A DNA stretch of 64,000 bases from Arthrobacter citreus. Its GTDB lineage: Bacteria > Actinomycetota > Actinomycetes > Actinomycetales > Micrococcaceae. Positions 1-7,311 of this stretch are shown one piece after another. Position 1 is the first letter of the stretch. Every line of letters starts with the position of its first letter. The stretch spans positions 558,001 through 622,000 of the forward strand of contig NZ_VTFV01000002.1 in assembly GCF_009192745.1 (NCBI RefSeq), read 5' to 3'. The position numbers and the translations under genes were made by a program. The notes under the pieces are model-generated. The model searched no databases and was not told the origin of the DNA. It saw only the letters and a list, made by a program, of their open reading frames with translations.

Positions 1-3000
1 GCCAGGCGGGCGCTGCGGAGCATGGTCGGCCACCTGATCATTGACGCTTCCGAGGACCGCCTGGGCCAATCCATCCGCAGGCTGCGCCGCGACGGTGTCC
101 GCCTGAACATGAACCTGCTCGGCGAAGCAGTGCTGGGACGCCGGGAAGCCGAACGCCGGCTGGAAGGCACACGCCGCCTGCTGGAGCGCAGCGACGTCGA
201 CTACGTCAGCATCAAGGTCTCCTCCACCGTGGCTCCCCACGCACCGTGGGCTTTCGACGAAGCCGTGGCCGACGTGGCGGAAACCCTTGCTCCGCTTTAC
301 TGGCTGGCAGCAGAATCACCCCGCCCCAAGTTCATCAACCTGGACATGGAGGAGTACAAGGATCTTGAGCTGACCATGGCGGTCTTCATGGAACTTCTGT
401 CCCGGCCCGAGTTCCGTAACCTTGAAGCGGGCCTGGTGCTCCAGGCTTACCTGCCTGACGCGCTGGCCGCCATGCAGCGGCTGCAGGAGTTCGCCGCTTC
501 CCGCCGCGCCGCCGGGGGTGCACCCATCAAGGTGCGGCTGGTCAAGGGGGCCAACCTCCCCATGGAGCAGGTGGAGGCTTCGCTGCACGGATGGCCGCTG
601 GCCACCTGGGGGTCGAAGCTCGAAACGGACGCGAACTACAAGCGCGTCCTGGACTACTCGCTCAACCCGGACCGGATCAGCAACGTGCGGGTCGGCGTCG
701 CCGGCCACAACCTGTTCGACATCGCGTATGCCTGGCTGCTCGCCGGTGCCCGCGGAGTCCGGGACGGCATTGACGTGGAGATGCTGCTTGGGATGGCCAC
801 CGCGCAGGCTGAAGTGGTCAAGAAGGAAGTCGGTTCACTGCTGCTCTACACGCCGGTGGTGCACCCGCAGGAGTTCGACGTCGCCATTGCCTACCTGGTG
901 CGGAGGCTGGAAGAAGGCGCCAGCAGCGAGAACTTTATGTCCGCAGTCTTTGACCTGGCGGAGGAGGAAAAGCTCTTCGAACGCGAAAAGCAGCGGTTCC
1001 TTGATTCCCTGGCGGCTGCGGACAGCAGTGTTCCCGCTCCCCGGCGCCGGCAGGACCGTACCCGGGCCCCCGAGCCCGGGCCGGAGGAATTCGGGAACAC
1101 GCCGGACACCGATCCTTCGCTGCCCGCCAACCGGGGCTGGGGACGGGAGATCCTGTCCCGGGTACCGCAATCGAACCTCGGCCTTGGCCTCCTGTCGGCG
1201 TCACGGGTGGAAACCGAAGAACAGCTCGAAGACGTCCTGACCGGAGCGGCGGCTGCGCAGGAAAAATGGGCTGCCCTGGGGGGCGCCGGACGTGCGGAGA
1301 TCCTGCACCGGGCCGGGGATGTCCTGGAAGCCCGGCGCGCCCAGCTGCTGGAGGTCATGGCAGCCGAAGCGGGCAAGACCCTGGACCAGGGCGACCCAGA
1401 GGTGTCCGAGGCCATCGACTTCGCCCGCTACTACGCTGAGCGTGCCCGTGAACTGGACGCGGTCGACGGCGCCCGGTTCCACCCGGCCCGCCTCACGCTC
1501 GTAACTCCGCCATGGAACTTCCCTGTGGCAATACCGGCCGGTTCCACGCTGGCAGCCCTGGCGGCGGGGTCGGCCGTGATCCTCAAGCCGGCCGGACCGG
1601 CAGCACGCTGCGGTGCGGTACTGGCGGAAGCACTGTGGGAAGCGGGTGTGCCCGGGGACGTCCTGCGGTTTGTGCAGCTGGGCGAGTCCGAGCTGGGCCG
1701 CGAACTTATTTCCCATCCGGCGGTGGATCGGGTCATCCTGACCGGCGCCTATGAAACGGCGGAACTGTTCCGCTCCTTCCGGCCGGACCTAGACCTGCTG
1801 GCTGAGACTTCGGGCAAGAACGCGATAGTGGTGACCCCCAGCGCGGACTTCGACCTCGCCGCCCGCGACGTGGCGGCGTCGGCATTCGGGCACGCCGGGC
1901 AGAAGTGTTCTGCTGCCTCGCTGGTGATACTGGTCGGTTCCGTGGCTGAATCGCGCCGCTTTCACCACCAGCTGCTGGATGCAGTGCAGTCCCTGGCGGT
2001 GGGAGAGCCGGAGGACCCCCGGACGCAAATGGGACCTGTTATTGAACCTGCATCCGGCAAGCTGCTGCGCGGACTCACCGAGCTGGGCCCGGGGGAGACC
2101 TGGGTGCTCCAGCCCCAAAAGCTCGACGCCGAAGGCCGGCTTTGGTCTCCGGGCATCCGATCCGGTGTGCAGCCGGGCTCGGAGTTCCACCTCACCGAGT
2201 ACTTCGGCCCGGTACTGGGCGTGATGCGGGCTGAAACGCTCCAGGACGCAGTCCGGCTGCAGAACCAGGTGGATTATGGGCTCACCGCCGGACTGCATTC
2301 GCTGGACCCGGAGGAGATCAGCTACTGGACCGGAGCCGTGGAAGCGGGCAACCTCTACGTGAACCGGGGCATCACCGGTGCTATTGTCCGCAGGCAGCCC
2401 TTCGGCGGATGGAAGAAATCATCGGTGGGTGCCGGAACCAAGGCCGGTGGTCCCAACTACCTGCTGGGACTGGGCAGCTGGAGCACCGAAGCCTCGAAAG
2501 CCGACGCAGCTCCGGGCGAAAAGGTTGGCGCCCTGCTGGAGCAGGCCGGCAGCGCATCAGTGCTCTCCAGTACCGACCTCGGATTCCTGCACCGTGCTGC
2601 GGCTTCCGACGCCGCTGCCTGGGCGGACGAATACGGACAGGCCAAAGACGTCTCCGGGCTCACGGCGGAACGGAACCTTTTCCGCTACCTGCCGGTTCCC
2701 GTCCACGTCCGGCTGGCCGAGGCCGAACCGCTGCCGTCGGTGCTGCGCGTCCTCTCGGCGGCGCTGCTGGCGGAATCAGGGGTCACGGTCTCGGTGCCGG
2801 ATGCGCTGGCTCCCGGCATTACCGCTGTCCTTGCGGCTTTTTCCTGTTCCGTCACGGTGGAAAACGACGCCGAATGGCTTTCGCGGGTGGCGGGCATGGA
2901 AACTCCGCCGTCCAGGATCCGCCTGCTGGGCGGAGACCGCCGCGCCTTGGCGGCAGCACTGGGAGGACGTCCGGACTGTGCCGTGTACTCTCAGCCGGTC

Positions 3001-3117
3001 ACCGAATCGGGCCGAGTGGAACTGCTGCCGTTCCTGCACGAACAGGCGATCAGCATTACGGCCCACCGCTTCGGAACCCCCAGCGCGATTGCCGACACTG
3101 AACCCGGAAGGCCCTGA
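1..3117 (+). CDS. putA: Bifunctional proline dehydrogenase / glutamate-semialdehyde dehydrogenase PutA, 5' end outside the window
   Basis: Oxidises proline to pyrroline-5-carboxylate (FAD domain) and then to glutamate (NAD domain). The frame is open from base 1, so the N-terminus lies upstream; the ATG at 22 is internal. Counting from base 1, residues about 1-310 are the end of the proline dehydrogenase barrel (RLVKGANLPMEQ, TPVVHPQEFDVAIAYL). Residues about 390-830 are the aldehyde dehydrogenase, with the general-base Glu602 in LAETSGKN, the nucleophile Cys636 in GQKCSAAS, and FGGWKKSS. About 200 further C-terminal residues, alanine- and leucine-rich, resemble the extra C-terminal domain of long PutA proteins. 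An SDR gene starts two bases after the stop, so the two are probably co-transcribed. Assignment is firm; only the 5' boundary is unknown. Confidence 0.95.
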   Translation, partial: ARRALRSMVGHLIIDASEDRLGQSIRRLRRDGVRLNMNLLGEAVLGRREAERRLEGTRRLLERSDVDYVSIKVSSTVAPHAPWAFDEAVADVAETLAPLYWLAAESPRPKFINLDMEEYKDLELTMAVFMELLSRPEFRNLEAGLVLQAYLPDALAAMQRLQEFAASRRAAGGAPIKVRLVKGANLPMEQVEASLHGWPLATWGSKLETDANYKRVLDYSLNPDRISNVRVGVAGHNLFDIAYAWLLAGARGVRDGIDVEMLLGMATAQAEVVKKEVGSLLLYTPVVHPQEFDVAIAYLVRRLEEGASSENFMSAVFDLAEEEKLFEREKQRFLDSLAAADSSVPAPRRRQDRTRAPEPGPEEFGNTPDTDPSLPANRGWGREILSRVPQSNLGLGLLSASRVETEEQLEDVLTGAAAAQEKWAALGGAGRAEILHRAGDVLEARRAQLLEVMAAEAGKTLDQGDPEVSEAIDFARYYAERARELDAVDGARFHPARLTLVTPPWNFPVAIPAGSTLAALAAGSAVILKPAGPAARCGAVLAEALWEAGVPGDVLRFVQLGESELGRELISHPAVDRVILTGAYETAELFRSFRPDLDLLAETSGKNAIVVTPSADFDLAARDVAASAFGHAGQKCSAASLVILVGSVAESRRFHHQLLDAVQSLAVGEPEDPRTQMGPVIEPASGKLLRGLTELGPGETWVLQPQKLDAEGRLWSPGIRSGVQPGSEFHLTEYFGPVLGVMRAETLQDAVRLQNQVDYGLTAGLHSLDPEEISYWTGAVEAGNLYVNRGITGAIVRRQPFGGWKKSSVGAGTKAGGPNYLLGLGSWSTEASKADAAPGEKVGALLEQAGSASVLSSTDLGFLHRAAASDAAAWADEYGQAKDVSGLTAERNLFRYLPVPVHVRLAEAEPLPSVLRVLSAALLAESGVTVSVPDALAPGITAVLAAFSCSVTVENDAEWLSRVAGMETPPSRIRLLGGDRRALAAALGGRPDCAVYSQPVTESGRVELLPFLHEQAISITAHRFGTPSAIADTEPGRP

Positions 3118-3119
3118 GC

Positions 3120-3929
3120 GTGGACAATCCCCTGCCGCTGGCAGGCCGCACCGCCGTCGTCACCGGAGTGAGCCGCCGCCAGGGCATCGGCTATGCCGTG
3201 ACTTCACGGCTCGCCCGGATGGGAGCGAGCCTTTTCACCGCCCACTACCGCCCGCATGACCTGGACCAGCCGTGGGGCGGGGACTCCCTTGACGCGGTCG
3301 CGGACGGGCTGCGCGGGCAACTCGCCCCGGATGCCGTTTTGGCACACCAAAGCACCAACCTGGCCGAACCTGATGCGGCTTCGGAGCTGATCCGCGCGGC
3401 GGCAGCAGAACTGGGTCATTTGGACATCCTTGTCTGCAACCACGCGCGCAGCGGCGGGGACGGCCCGCTGGCGGAGATGACTCCGGAGATGCTCGACGCC
3501 CACTGGCAGGTCAATGCCCGCTCCACGCTGCTCGCAACCAGGGAGTTCGCGGCGCAGCATGACGGCAGGTCCGGCGGCCGGGTTATCTGGATGACCTCGG
3601 GGCAGATCAACGGAGGGGTGATGGATTCGGAGATCGCCTATGCCGCGTCCAAGGCGGCGCTGGCCGGCATCACGCCGTCCGTGGCCGCGGACCTGGCGCG
3701 CAGGGGAATCCTCCTCAACACAGTGAATCCCGGACCGGTGAATACGGGGTACCTCAATGGTGAAACGGCTGACCGCCCTCCGGAGGTCCTCGCCGATGTG
3801 CTGGCGCGGTTCCCCTCCGGCCGGTTTGGCGAGCCTGACGACCCAGCCCGGCTCATCGCGTGGCTTGTCAGCGACGAAGCCCAGTGGATGGTTGGCCAGG
3901 TCCTGAGCAGCGACGGAGGATTCCGCTAG
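3120..3929 (+). CDS. SDR family oxidoreductase
   Basis: A 269-residue short-chain dehydrogenase/reductase. The GTG start lies two bases after the putA stop, so translation is probably coupled. The Rossmann glycine motif appears as TGVSRRQGIG, one residue longer than the usual TGxxxGIG. The active site is intact: a serine in MTSGQING, then Tyr174 and Lys178 in YAASK. The C-terminal VGQVLSSDGGFR is the usual SDR ending. The insertion in the glycine loop and the PHDLDQPWG segment after beta-2 resemble 3-oxoacyl-ACP-reductase-like SDRs of unknown substrate. Linkage to putA might suggest a role in amino-acid catabolism, but that is only positional. Confidence 0.85.
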   Translation: MDNPLPLAGRTAVVTGVSRRQGIGYAVTSRLARMGASLFTAHYRPHDLDQPWGGDSLDAVADGLRGQLAPDAVLAHQSTNLAEPDAASELIRAAAAELGHLDILVCNHARSGGDGPLAEMTPEMLDAHWQVNARSTLLATREFAAQHDGRSGGRVIWMTSGQINGGVMDSEIAYAASKAALAGITPSVAADLARRGILLNTVNPGPVNTGYLNGETADRPPEVLADVLARFPSGRFGEPDDPARLIAWLVSDEAQWMVGQVLSSDGGFR

Positions 3930-3976
3930 ATTCCTGCAATGTGGGTTTCGCTCTTTTCAACACCCTCCGGGTTTGT

Positions 3977-3989
3977 TAGGGTCCTGCCC
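3977..3989 (+). promoter_or_regulatory. -10 box TAGGGT of a leaderless transcript
   Basis: TAGGGT at 3977-3982 is followed by exactly seven bases and then an ATG at 3990. The same TANNNT-N6/7-ATG geometry recurs at other gene starts in this window, so transcription probably begins at or beside that ATG. No clear -35 is visible. Confidence 0.5.
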
Positions 3990-4013
3990 ATGGACATGCT
4001 CATTTTCGAGTAG
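3990..4013 (+). CDS. Possible leaderless 7-residue leader peptide MDMLIFE
   Basis: ATG to TAG, seven codons, placed where a leaderless transcript from the TAGGGT box would start. It is followed by about 200 bases containing several hairpins before the small gene at 4220. A very short leaderless ORF ahead of a structured leader is the arrangement seen in translation-dependent attenuators. Nothing in the peptide (no run of one amino acid) identifies a signal. It could be chance; the promoter spacing is the main support. Confidence 0.4.
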   Translation: MDMLIFE

Positions 4014-4219
4014 CGAACTGCGCCGGCCGGAGATTGCCGGCCTGGTCAAACTGGCGCGAACCGCTCAACGCAGACCCACATAAACCGCTTGTCGAGGCCT
4101 TTGGCCTAGCGCGTCCTTCCGTCTGCAGCTCGAAATCCCGCCGGTGGCGTTCAGCCCCGGCGTGCCCGGAAGGGCTCAGCCCTGGCCCAGCCAAGCCAGA
4201 GATGAACTGGAGCAAAACC
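4014..4219 (+). other. Structured untranslated leader ahead of a small gene
   Basis: No gene is recognised here. Visible pairings are GCCGGC at 4022-4027 with GCCGGC at 4036-4041, an outer GCAGAC at 4070-4075 with GTCTGC at 4121-4126, and inside it AGGCC at 4095-4099 with GGCCT at 4103-4107 around a TTT loop. GC-rich sequence continues to the GGAG ribosome-binding site before 4220. It could be a cis-regulatory leader or a small RNA. It does not resemble RNase P, tmRNA, SRP or any riboswitch I can recognise. Confidence 0.4.
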
Positions 4220-4486
4220 ATGACCGAACCGACATCCAACTCGTCACAGAATCCTCTCGACGAAGCCGGCCTGCTGAACCAGCCGTCCGCCGGGGCCGAG
4301 CCGCAGCTGCAGGTCAACATCGCCCCCGCAGCCGCCCGGCGGCTCAGCGAGGAAGGCCAGCAGCGACTTGCTGCAGCCAGGCAGCAGGAAGCCAACCTGC
4401 CCGGCTGGCAAAGCCTGGGCAAGGGCGGCAAGCCGAGCCATGCCAATGGCCGGCAGGGCCGACGCGAACGCAAGGTCCGCTGGTAG
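4220..4486 (+). CDS. Small hypothetical protein, 88 residues
   Basis: Not recognised. Hydrophilic, alanine- and glutamine-rich, with a strongly basic C-terminus (GRQGRRERKVRW). There is no signal peptide, membrane segment or cysteine. The start at 4220 is preceded by GGAG about seven bases upstream; an in-frame ATG at 4202 (MNWSKT) is less well placed. A perfect 15-bp hairpin terminator follows 30 bases after the stop, and a structured leader precedes the gene, so this looks like a genuine single-gene transcript. The basic tail could bind nucleic acid or the ribosome, but that is only a guess from composition. Confidence 0.6.
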   Translation: MTEPTSNSSQNPLDEAGLLNQPSAGAEPQLQVNIAPAAARRLSEEGQQRLAAARQQEANLPGWQSLGKGGKPSHANGRQGRRERKVRW

Positions 4487-4516
4487 GAGGGCGGCACACC
4501 CCAGCAAAAACACCGG

Positions 4517-4554
4517 TGCGCCGGCTGCGGGCATCCAGGCCCGCAGCCGGCGCA
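4517..4554 (+). terminator. Strong hairpin terminator, 15-bp stem
   Basis: TGCGCCGGCTGCGGG at 4517-4531 pairs perfectly with 4540-4554 across an 8-base loop. No T-run follows, which is common for actinobacterial terminators. It ends the transcript of the 88-residue protein. Confidence 0.75.
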
Positions 4555-4615
4555 TCTCTGTTCCGGACACTGCCCGGAGTTGGGCCGAAGGAAAAAACTT
4601 GGGATGCTAGCGGGC

Positions 4616-5662
4616 ATGAATTCCTCGCCTGCCCCCGCACCGGTTCGAACATCCACGCACGCCACTGAAGAACTCCAGGCCTGGACCTCCGGCACTCTCG
4701 GAACTATCCGGCTAAACCGTCCGCAGGCGCTGAACGCCATGACCCTGGACATGGTCCAGTCGATGGACCGGGTCCTGCAGGACTGGGAAACGAACGACGC
4801 CGTTCAGGCGGTGGTGCTTTATGGTGCCGGTGAGCGGGGCTTGTGTGCAGGCGGGGACATCCGCGCCATTGCCTCGGGCACGGACGCCGAGGCAATGGAG
4901 TTCTGGACTGCTGAATACGCCCTGAACGCGCGGGTGGCTGCCTTCCCCAAGCCGTACGTTGCGGTTATGGACGGCGTTGTGATGGGCGGCGGCGTCGGAG
5001 TCTCGGGGCACGCCGGAATCCGGATCGCCACCGAGCGGACCAAAGCCGCAATGCCGGAAGTGCGTATTGGGTTCAGCCCGGACTGCGCCGGGTCGCTGCT
5101 TTTGGCACAGGCTCCCGGAGAGCTTGGCACCCACCTGGCCCTGACGGCTGGAACGATGACCGGTGCCGACGCCGTGCTGTGCGGCTTCGCGGATTTCTTT
5201 GTCCCCTCCGACTCGCTTCCGGAGCTGCTGGCCGCCCTCGAGTCCGCGGGCAGCGGGGCATCGGATGTGGCGGCGGCGTTCGCCGTCGAACCTCCGGCCG
5301 CACCGCTGGCTGCCGAGCAGGACTGGATCGACGAGTGCTACGCAGGTGAGGATGTGGCTGCCATTCTCCGGAACTTGGAGCGCCACCCGGCGCCGGCCGC
5401 GCGGGATGCGGCGCAGGCCATTCGCCAGATGGCGCCGTTCTCGCTTTGCGTTGCCTTGGCCGCCCTCCGCGCAGCCGCCCGGGAACCGGCCCTGGCCAGG
5501 GTCCTGCAGCGGGACCTGGTGATGGCGGAGAGGATGATCGGACGCCCCGATTTCAGGGAGGGTGTCCGCGCACGCCTCCTGGACCGGAACCAGCCGCAGT
5601 GGAATCCGGCCCGCCTTGACGGGGTTGATCCCCGAGACGTTGCCTGGACTCTGGCCCTCTGA
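4616..5662 (+). CDS. Enoyl-CoA hydratase/isomerase family protein, 3-hydroxyisobutyryl-CoA hydrolase type
   Basis: A 348-residue crotonase-fold enzyme. LNRPQALNAM opens the fold; LCAGGDIRAI and VMGGGVGVSG form the oxyanion hole. The segment AMPEVRIGFSPDCAG carries the Glu and Asp found at the active site of 3-hydroxyisobutyryl-CoA hydrolases (family pattern AMPET-IG-FPD-GG), and the length fits that family better than the shorter hydratases. The likely role is hydrolysis of 3-hydroxyisobutyryl-CoA in valine catabolism. The start chosen is ATG 4616: GATGCT at 4603-4608 lies seven bases upstream, in the leaderless geometry. An in-frame TTG at 4580 would add 12 basic residues. The SDR gene at 5723 follows 60 bases downstream. 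Confidence 0.8.
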   Translation: MNSSPAPAPVRTSTHATEELQAWTSGTLGTIRLNRPQALNAMTLDMVQSMDRVLQDWETNDAVQAVVLYGAGERGLCAGGDIRAIASGTDAEAMEFWTAEYALNARVAAFPKPYVAVMDGVVMGGGVGVSGHAGIRIATERTKAAMPEVRIGFSPDCAGSLLLAQAPGELGTHLALTAGTMTGADAVLCGFADFFVPSDSLPELLAALESAGSGASDVAAAFAVEPPAAPLAAEQDWIDECYAGEDVAAILRNLERHPAPAARDAAQAIRQMAPFSLCVALAALRAAAREPALARVLQRDLVMAERMIGRPDFREGVRARLLDRNQPQWNPARLDGVDPRDVAWTLAL

Positions 5663-5722
5663 TCCGGCCGGTGCCAGAATGAGGCGCAGTGCGGCTCATT
5701 CCCTTCAGACAAGGACACCGGC

Positions 5723-6478
5723 ATGCTCCTCAACGGCAGGAACGCGGTTATCTACGGAGGCGGCGGATCAATCGGGGGCGCCGCTGCGCGGGCGTTTGCC
5801 CGCGAGGGTGCAAGGGTGTTCCTGGCCGGCAGGCACGCAGGACCGCTGCAGGAGGTTGCAGCGGAAATCCGGACGGCGGGCGGGCTGGCGGAAACCGCAG
5901 TGCTGGACGCACTCAACCAGGACGCGGTCAATGCCCACGCCGACGACGTCGCCGCGACGGCGGGGAGCCTGGACATCTCCCTGAACGTGATCCAGCACGG
6001 TGACGTTCAGGGCACGCCCATGGCAGCCATGGATTTGGAGGATTACCTGCGGCCGGTTTCGACGGCCGTGCAGACAACGTTCATCACGGCGCAGGCAGCT
6101 GCCCGGCACATGATGGAGCAGAAGTCGGGGGTGATCCTGGCCTTCGGCGGTTCCGGAACCGAGGACCGGGGACAGTATCTTGGCGGGCTGGTCACGGCCC
6201 TGGAAGCCATTGAATCGATGCGCCGCCAGCTGGCCATCGAACTGGGTCCGTTTGGCATTCGGGTGGTGACGCTGCGTTCCGGCGGTGTCCCGGAATCCCT
6301 CCCCGCCGCCATGGAGGGACGGGAAGGGATTGCCGGAACCATCGCTGCGGCCACGCTGCTGAACCGGGCCGCAACGCTTGAGGATGTTGGGAACGCCGCC
6401 GTTTTCGCTGCCTCGGACATGGCGGCGAGCATAACCGGGGCCACTATCAATATCAGCGCCGGAGCGCTGCTTGACTGA
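5723..6478 (+). CDS. SDR-fold protein with a degenerate active site
   Basis: A 251-residue Rossmann-fold protein with the nucleotide motif YGGGGSIGGAAAR near the N-terminus and the normal SDR core LAIELGPFGIRVV. When this core is aligned to typical SDRs, the catalytic YxxxK falls on LVTAL, so both Tyr and Lys are missing; a Tyr five residues earlier is not followed by Lys. The enzyme may therefore be a binding or regulatory protein, or use another mechanism. AAGGA at about 5710 serves as ribosome-binding site for the ATG. It lies downstream of the hydrolase-like gene in the same direction and may belong to its transcript. Confidence 0.75.
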   Translation: MLLNGRNAVIYGGGGSIGGAAARAFAREGARVFLAGRHAGPLQEVAAEIRTAGGLAETAVLDALNQDAVNAHADDVAATAGSLDISLNVIQHGDVQGTPMAAMDLEDYLRPVSTAVQTTFITAQAAARHMMEQKSGVILAFGGSGTEDRGQYLGGLVTALEAIESMRRQLAIELGPFGIRVVTLRSGGVPESLPAAMEGREGIAGTIAAATLLNRAATLEDVGNAAVFAASDMAASITGATINISAGALLD

Positions 6479-6505
6479 GCCGGGGGATCCGGCAGGCAGG
6501 CGTGG

Positions 6506-6769
6506 TTAGCGCTGGGTGCGCCAGATGGTGAAGTCTTCCGTGCTCACGGCCGTGTGCATCCCGGTTTCCTCATCATTGAGCCACAGGGTTGCGAGTCCGG
6601 GCGCTGTGTCGCGCACTTCACCGCGGTAGTAGACCTGATCGCCGCTGCGGGCTTCGACGTAGTCTCCGCGGTGGACGGAGCTCACACTGCGGACACGGCG
6701 GGCAGGGGCATTGGAACGGGATGGGGACGCGCAGGCTGAGGGCAAACTTAACTCCTGGATAGTAGGCAT
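6506..6769 (-). CDS. Small hypothetical protein with an SH3/Tudor-like pattern
   Basis: An 87-residue protein. The second half, VHRGDYVEARSGDQVYYRG followed by short beta-strand-like segments, has the look of a small beta-barrel (SH3/Tudor-like) domain. The first 30 residues are Ser/Ala/Arg-rich and poorly conserved in character, so the true start may be internal or the N-terminus disordered. No good ribosome-binding site is visible at the ATG used. It is transcribed divergently from the gene at 6880. Function is unknown. Confidence 0.5.
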   Translation of the reverse strand: MPTIQELSLPSACASPSRSNAPARRVRSVSSVHRGDYVEARSGDQVYYRGEVRDTAPGLATLWLNDEETGMHTAVSTEDFTIWRTQR

Positions 6770-6867
6770 AGGTCTTCGAAAGGGTGCCTAGTTATGTCAA
6801 CCAACCAAGTGCGTGAAAATATTCCCGGAACGCCCGCGGACCCCTGACGCGGGGGATGCCCGGCGCG

Positions 6868-6879
6868 TAAAGTCTGGGC
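6868..6879 (+). promoter_or_regulatory. -10 box TAAAGT of a leaderless gene
   Basis: TAAAGT at 6868-6873 is six bases before the ATG at 6880, with no ribosome-binding site between. This fits a leaderless mRNA. Confidence 0.55.
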
Positions 6880-7209
6880 ATGGACATCGTGGATTTCCTG
6901 CTTACGCGCTTTCACGAAGACGCCGCGGAGTCACGCAAGCTGCTGGGCGGCTCCGAGATTTCCCTCTCCGACCGCTGGTATGAGGAGCGCCTGCTGCGCG
7001 AATGCGAGGCCAAGCTGATGCTCATCGACATCATTGGTGGAGCCCGGCGCAACGCGCTCTCCCGCATGCTGCAGGATGCGGAGGCGGACAGCCGCAGCTA
7101 CGCGGACGAACTGGAATGGACCACGCTGGCGCTGGCGGCGCTTGCCGCACCGTATGCGGAGCATGTGGACTACCAGGACGTCTGGCGGCTGGTGGAAAAA
7201 CGCCCCTGA
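6880..7209 (+). CDS. DUF6221 family protein
   Basis: A 109-residue soluble alpha-helical protein. MDIVDFLLTRFHEDA at the N-terminus, RLLRECEAKLMLIDII in the middle and LAALAAPYAEHVDYQDVWR at the C-terminus match the pattern of the actinobacterial DUF6221 family (helix with Leu-Arg-Glu-x-Glu-Ala-Lys, then ALPYA-HPDY). Molecular function is unknown. The gene is probably leaderless and is followed 98 bases later by malQ. Confidence 0.7.
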   Translation: MDIVDFLLTRFHEDAAESRKLLGGSEISLSDRWYEERLLRECEAKLMLIDIIGGARRNALSRMLQDAEADSRSYADELEWTTLALAALAAPYAEHVDYQDVWRLVEKRP

Positions 7210-7277
7210 CCTCCAGCACCGCTGTGCTTTGGCAGCACGAACCATCCCGCCCCCTGTCTTTGGGATGCCTTTGCGCC

Positions 7278-7290
7278 TAGATTGGCACGC
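7278..7290 (+). promoter_or_regulatory. -10 box TAGATT upstream of the malQ minicistron
   Basis: TAGATT at 7278-7283 is seven bases before an ATG at 7291, the same leaderless spacing seen elsewhere in the window. Confidence 0.5.
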
Positions 7291-7311
7291 ATGACTGTGG
7301 AGACCCCATGA
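7291..7311 (+). CDS. Possible leaderless 6-codon minicistron MTVETP overlapping malQ
   Basis: ATG at 7291 to TGA at 7309-7311. Its stop overlaps the malQ ATG (7308) as ATGA, and the malQ ribosome-binding site GGAG (7299-7302) lies inside it. A leaderless initiation at 7291 would deliver ribosomes to the malQ start by termination-reinitiation. The geometry is exact on both sides, but such a short ORF could still be coincidental. Confidence 0.4.
   Translation: MTVETP

Noticed and set aside
22-24. ATG as the putA start
   Set aside because: The frame is open from base 1 and the sequence begins inside the proline dehydrogenase barrel.
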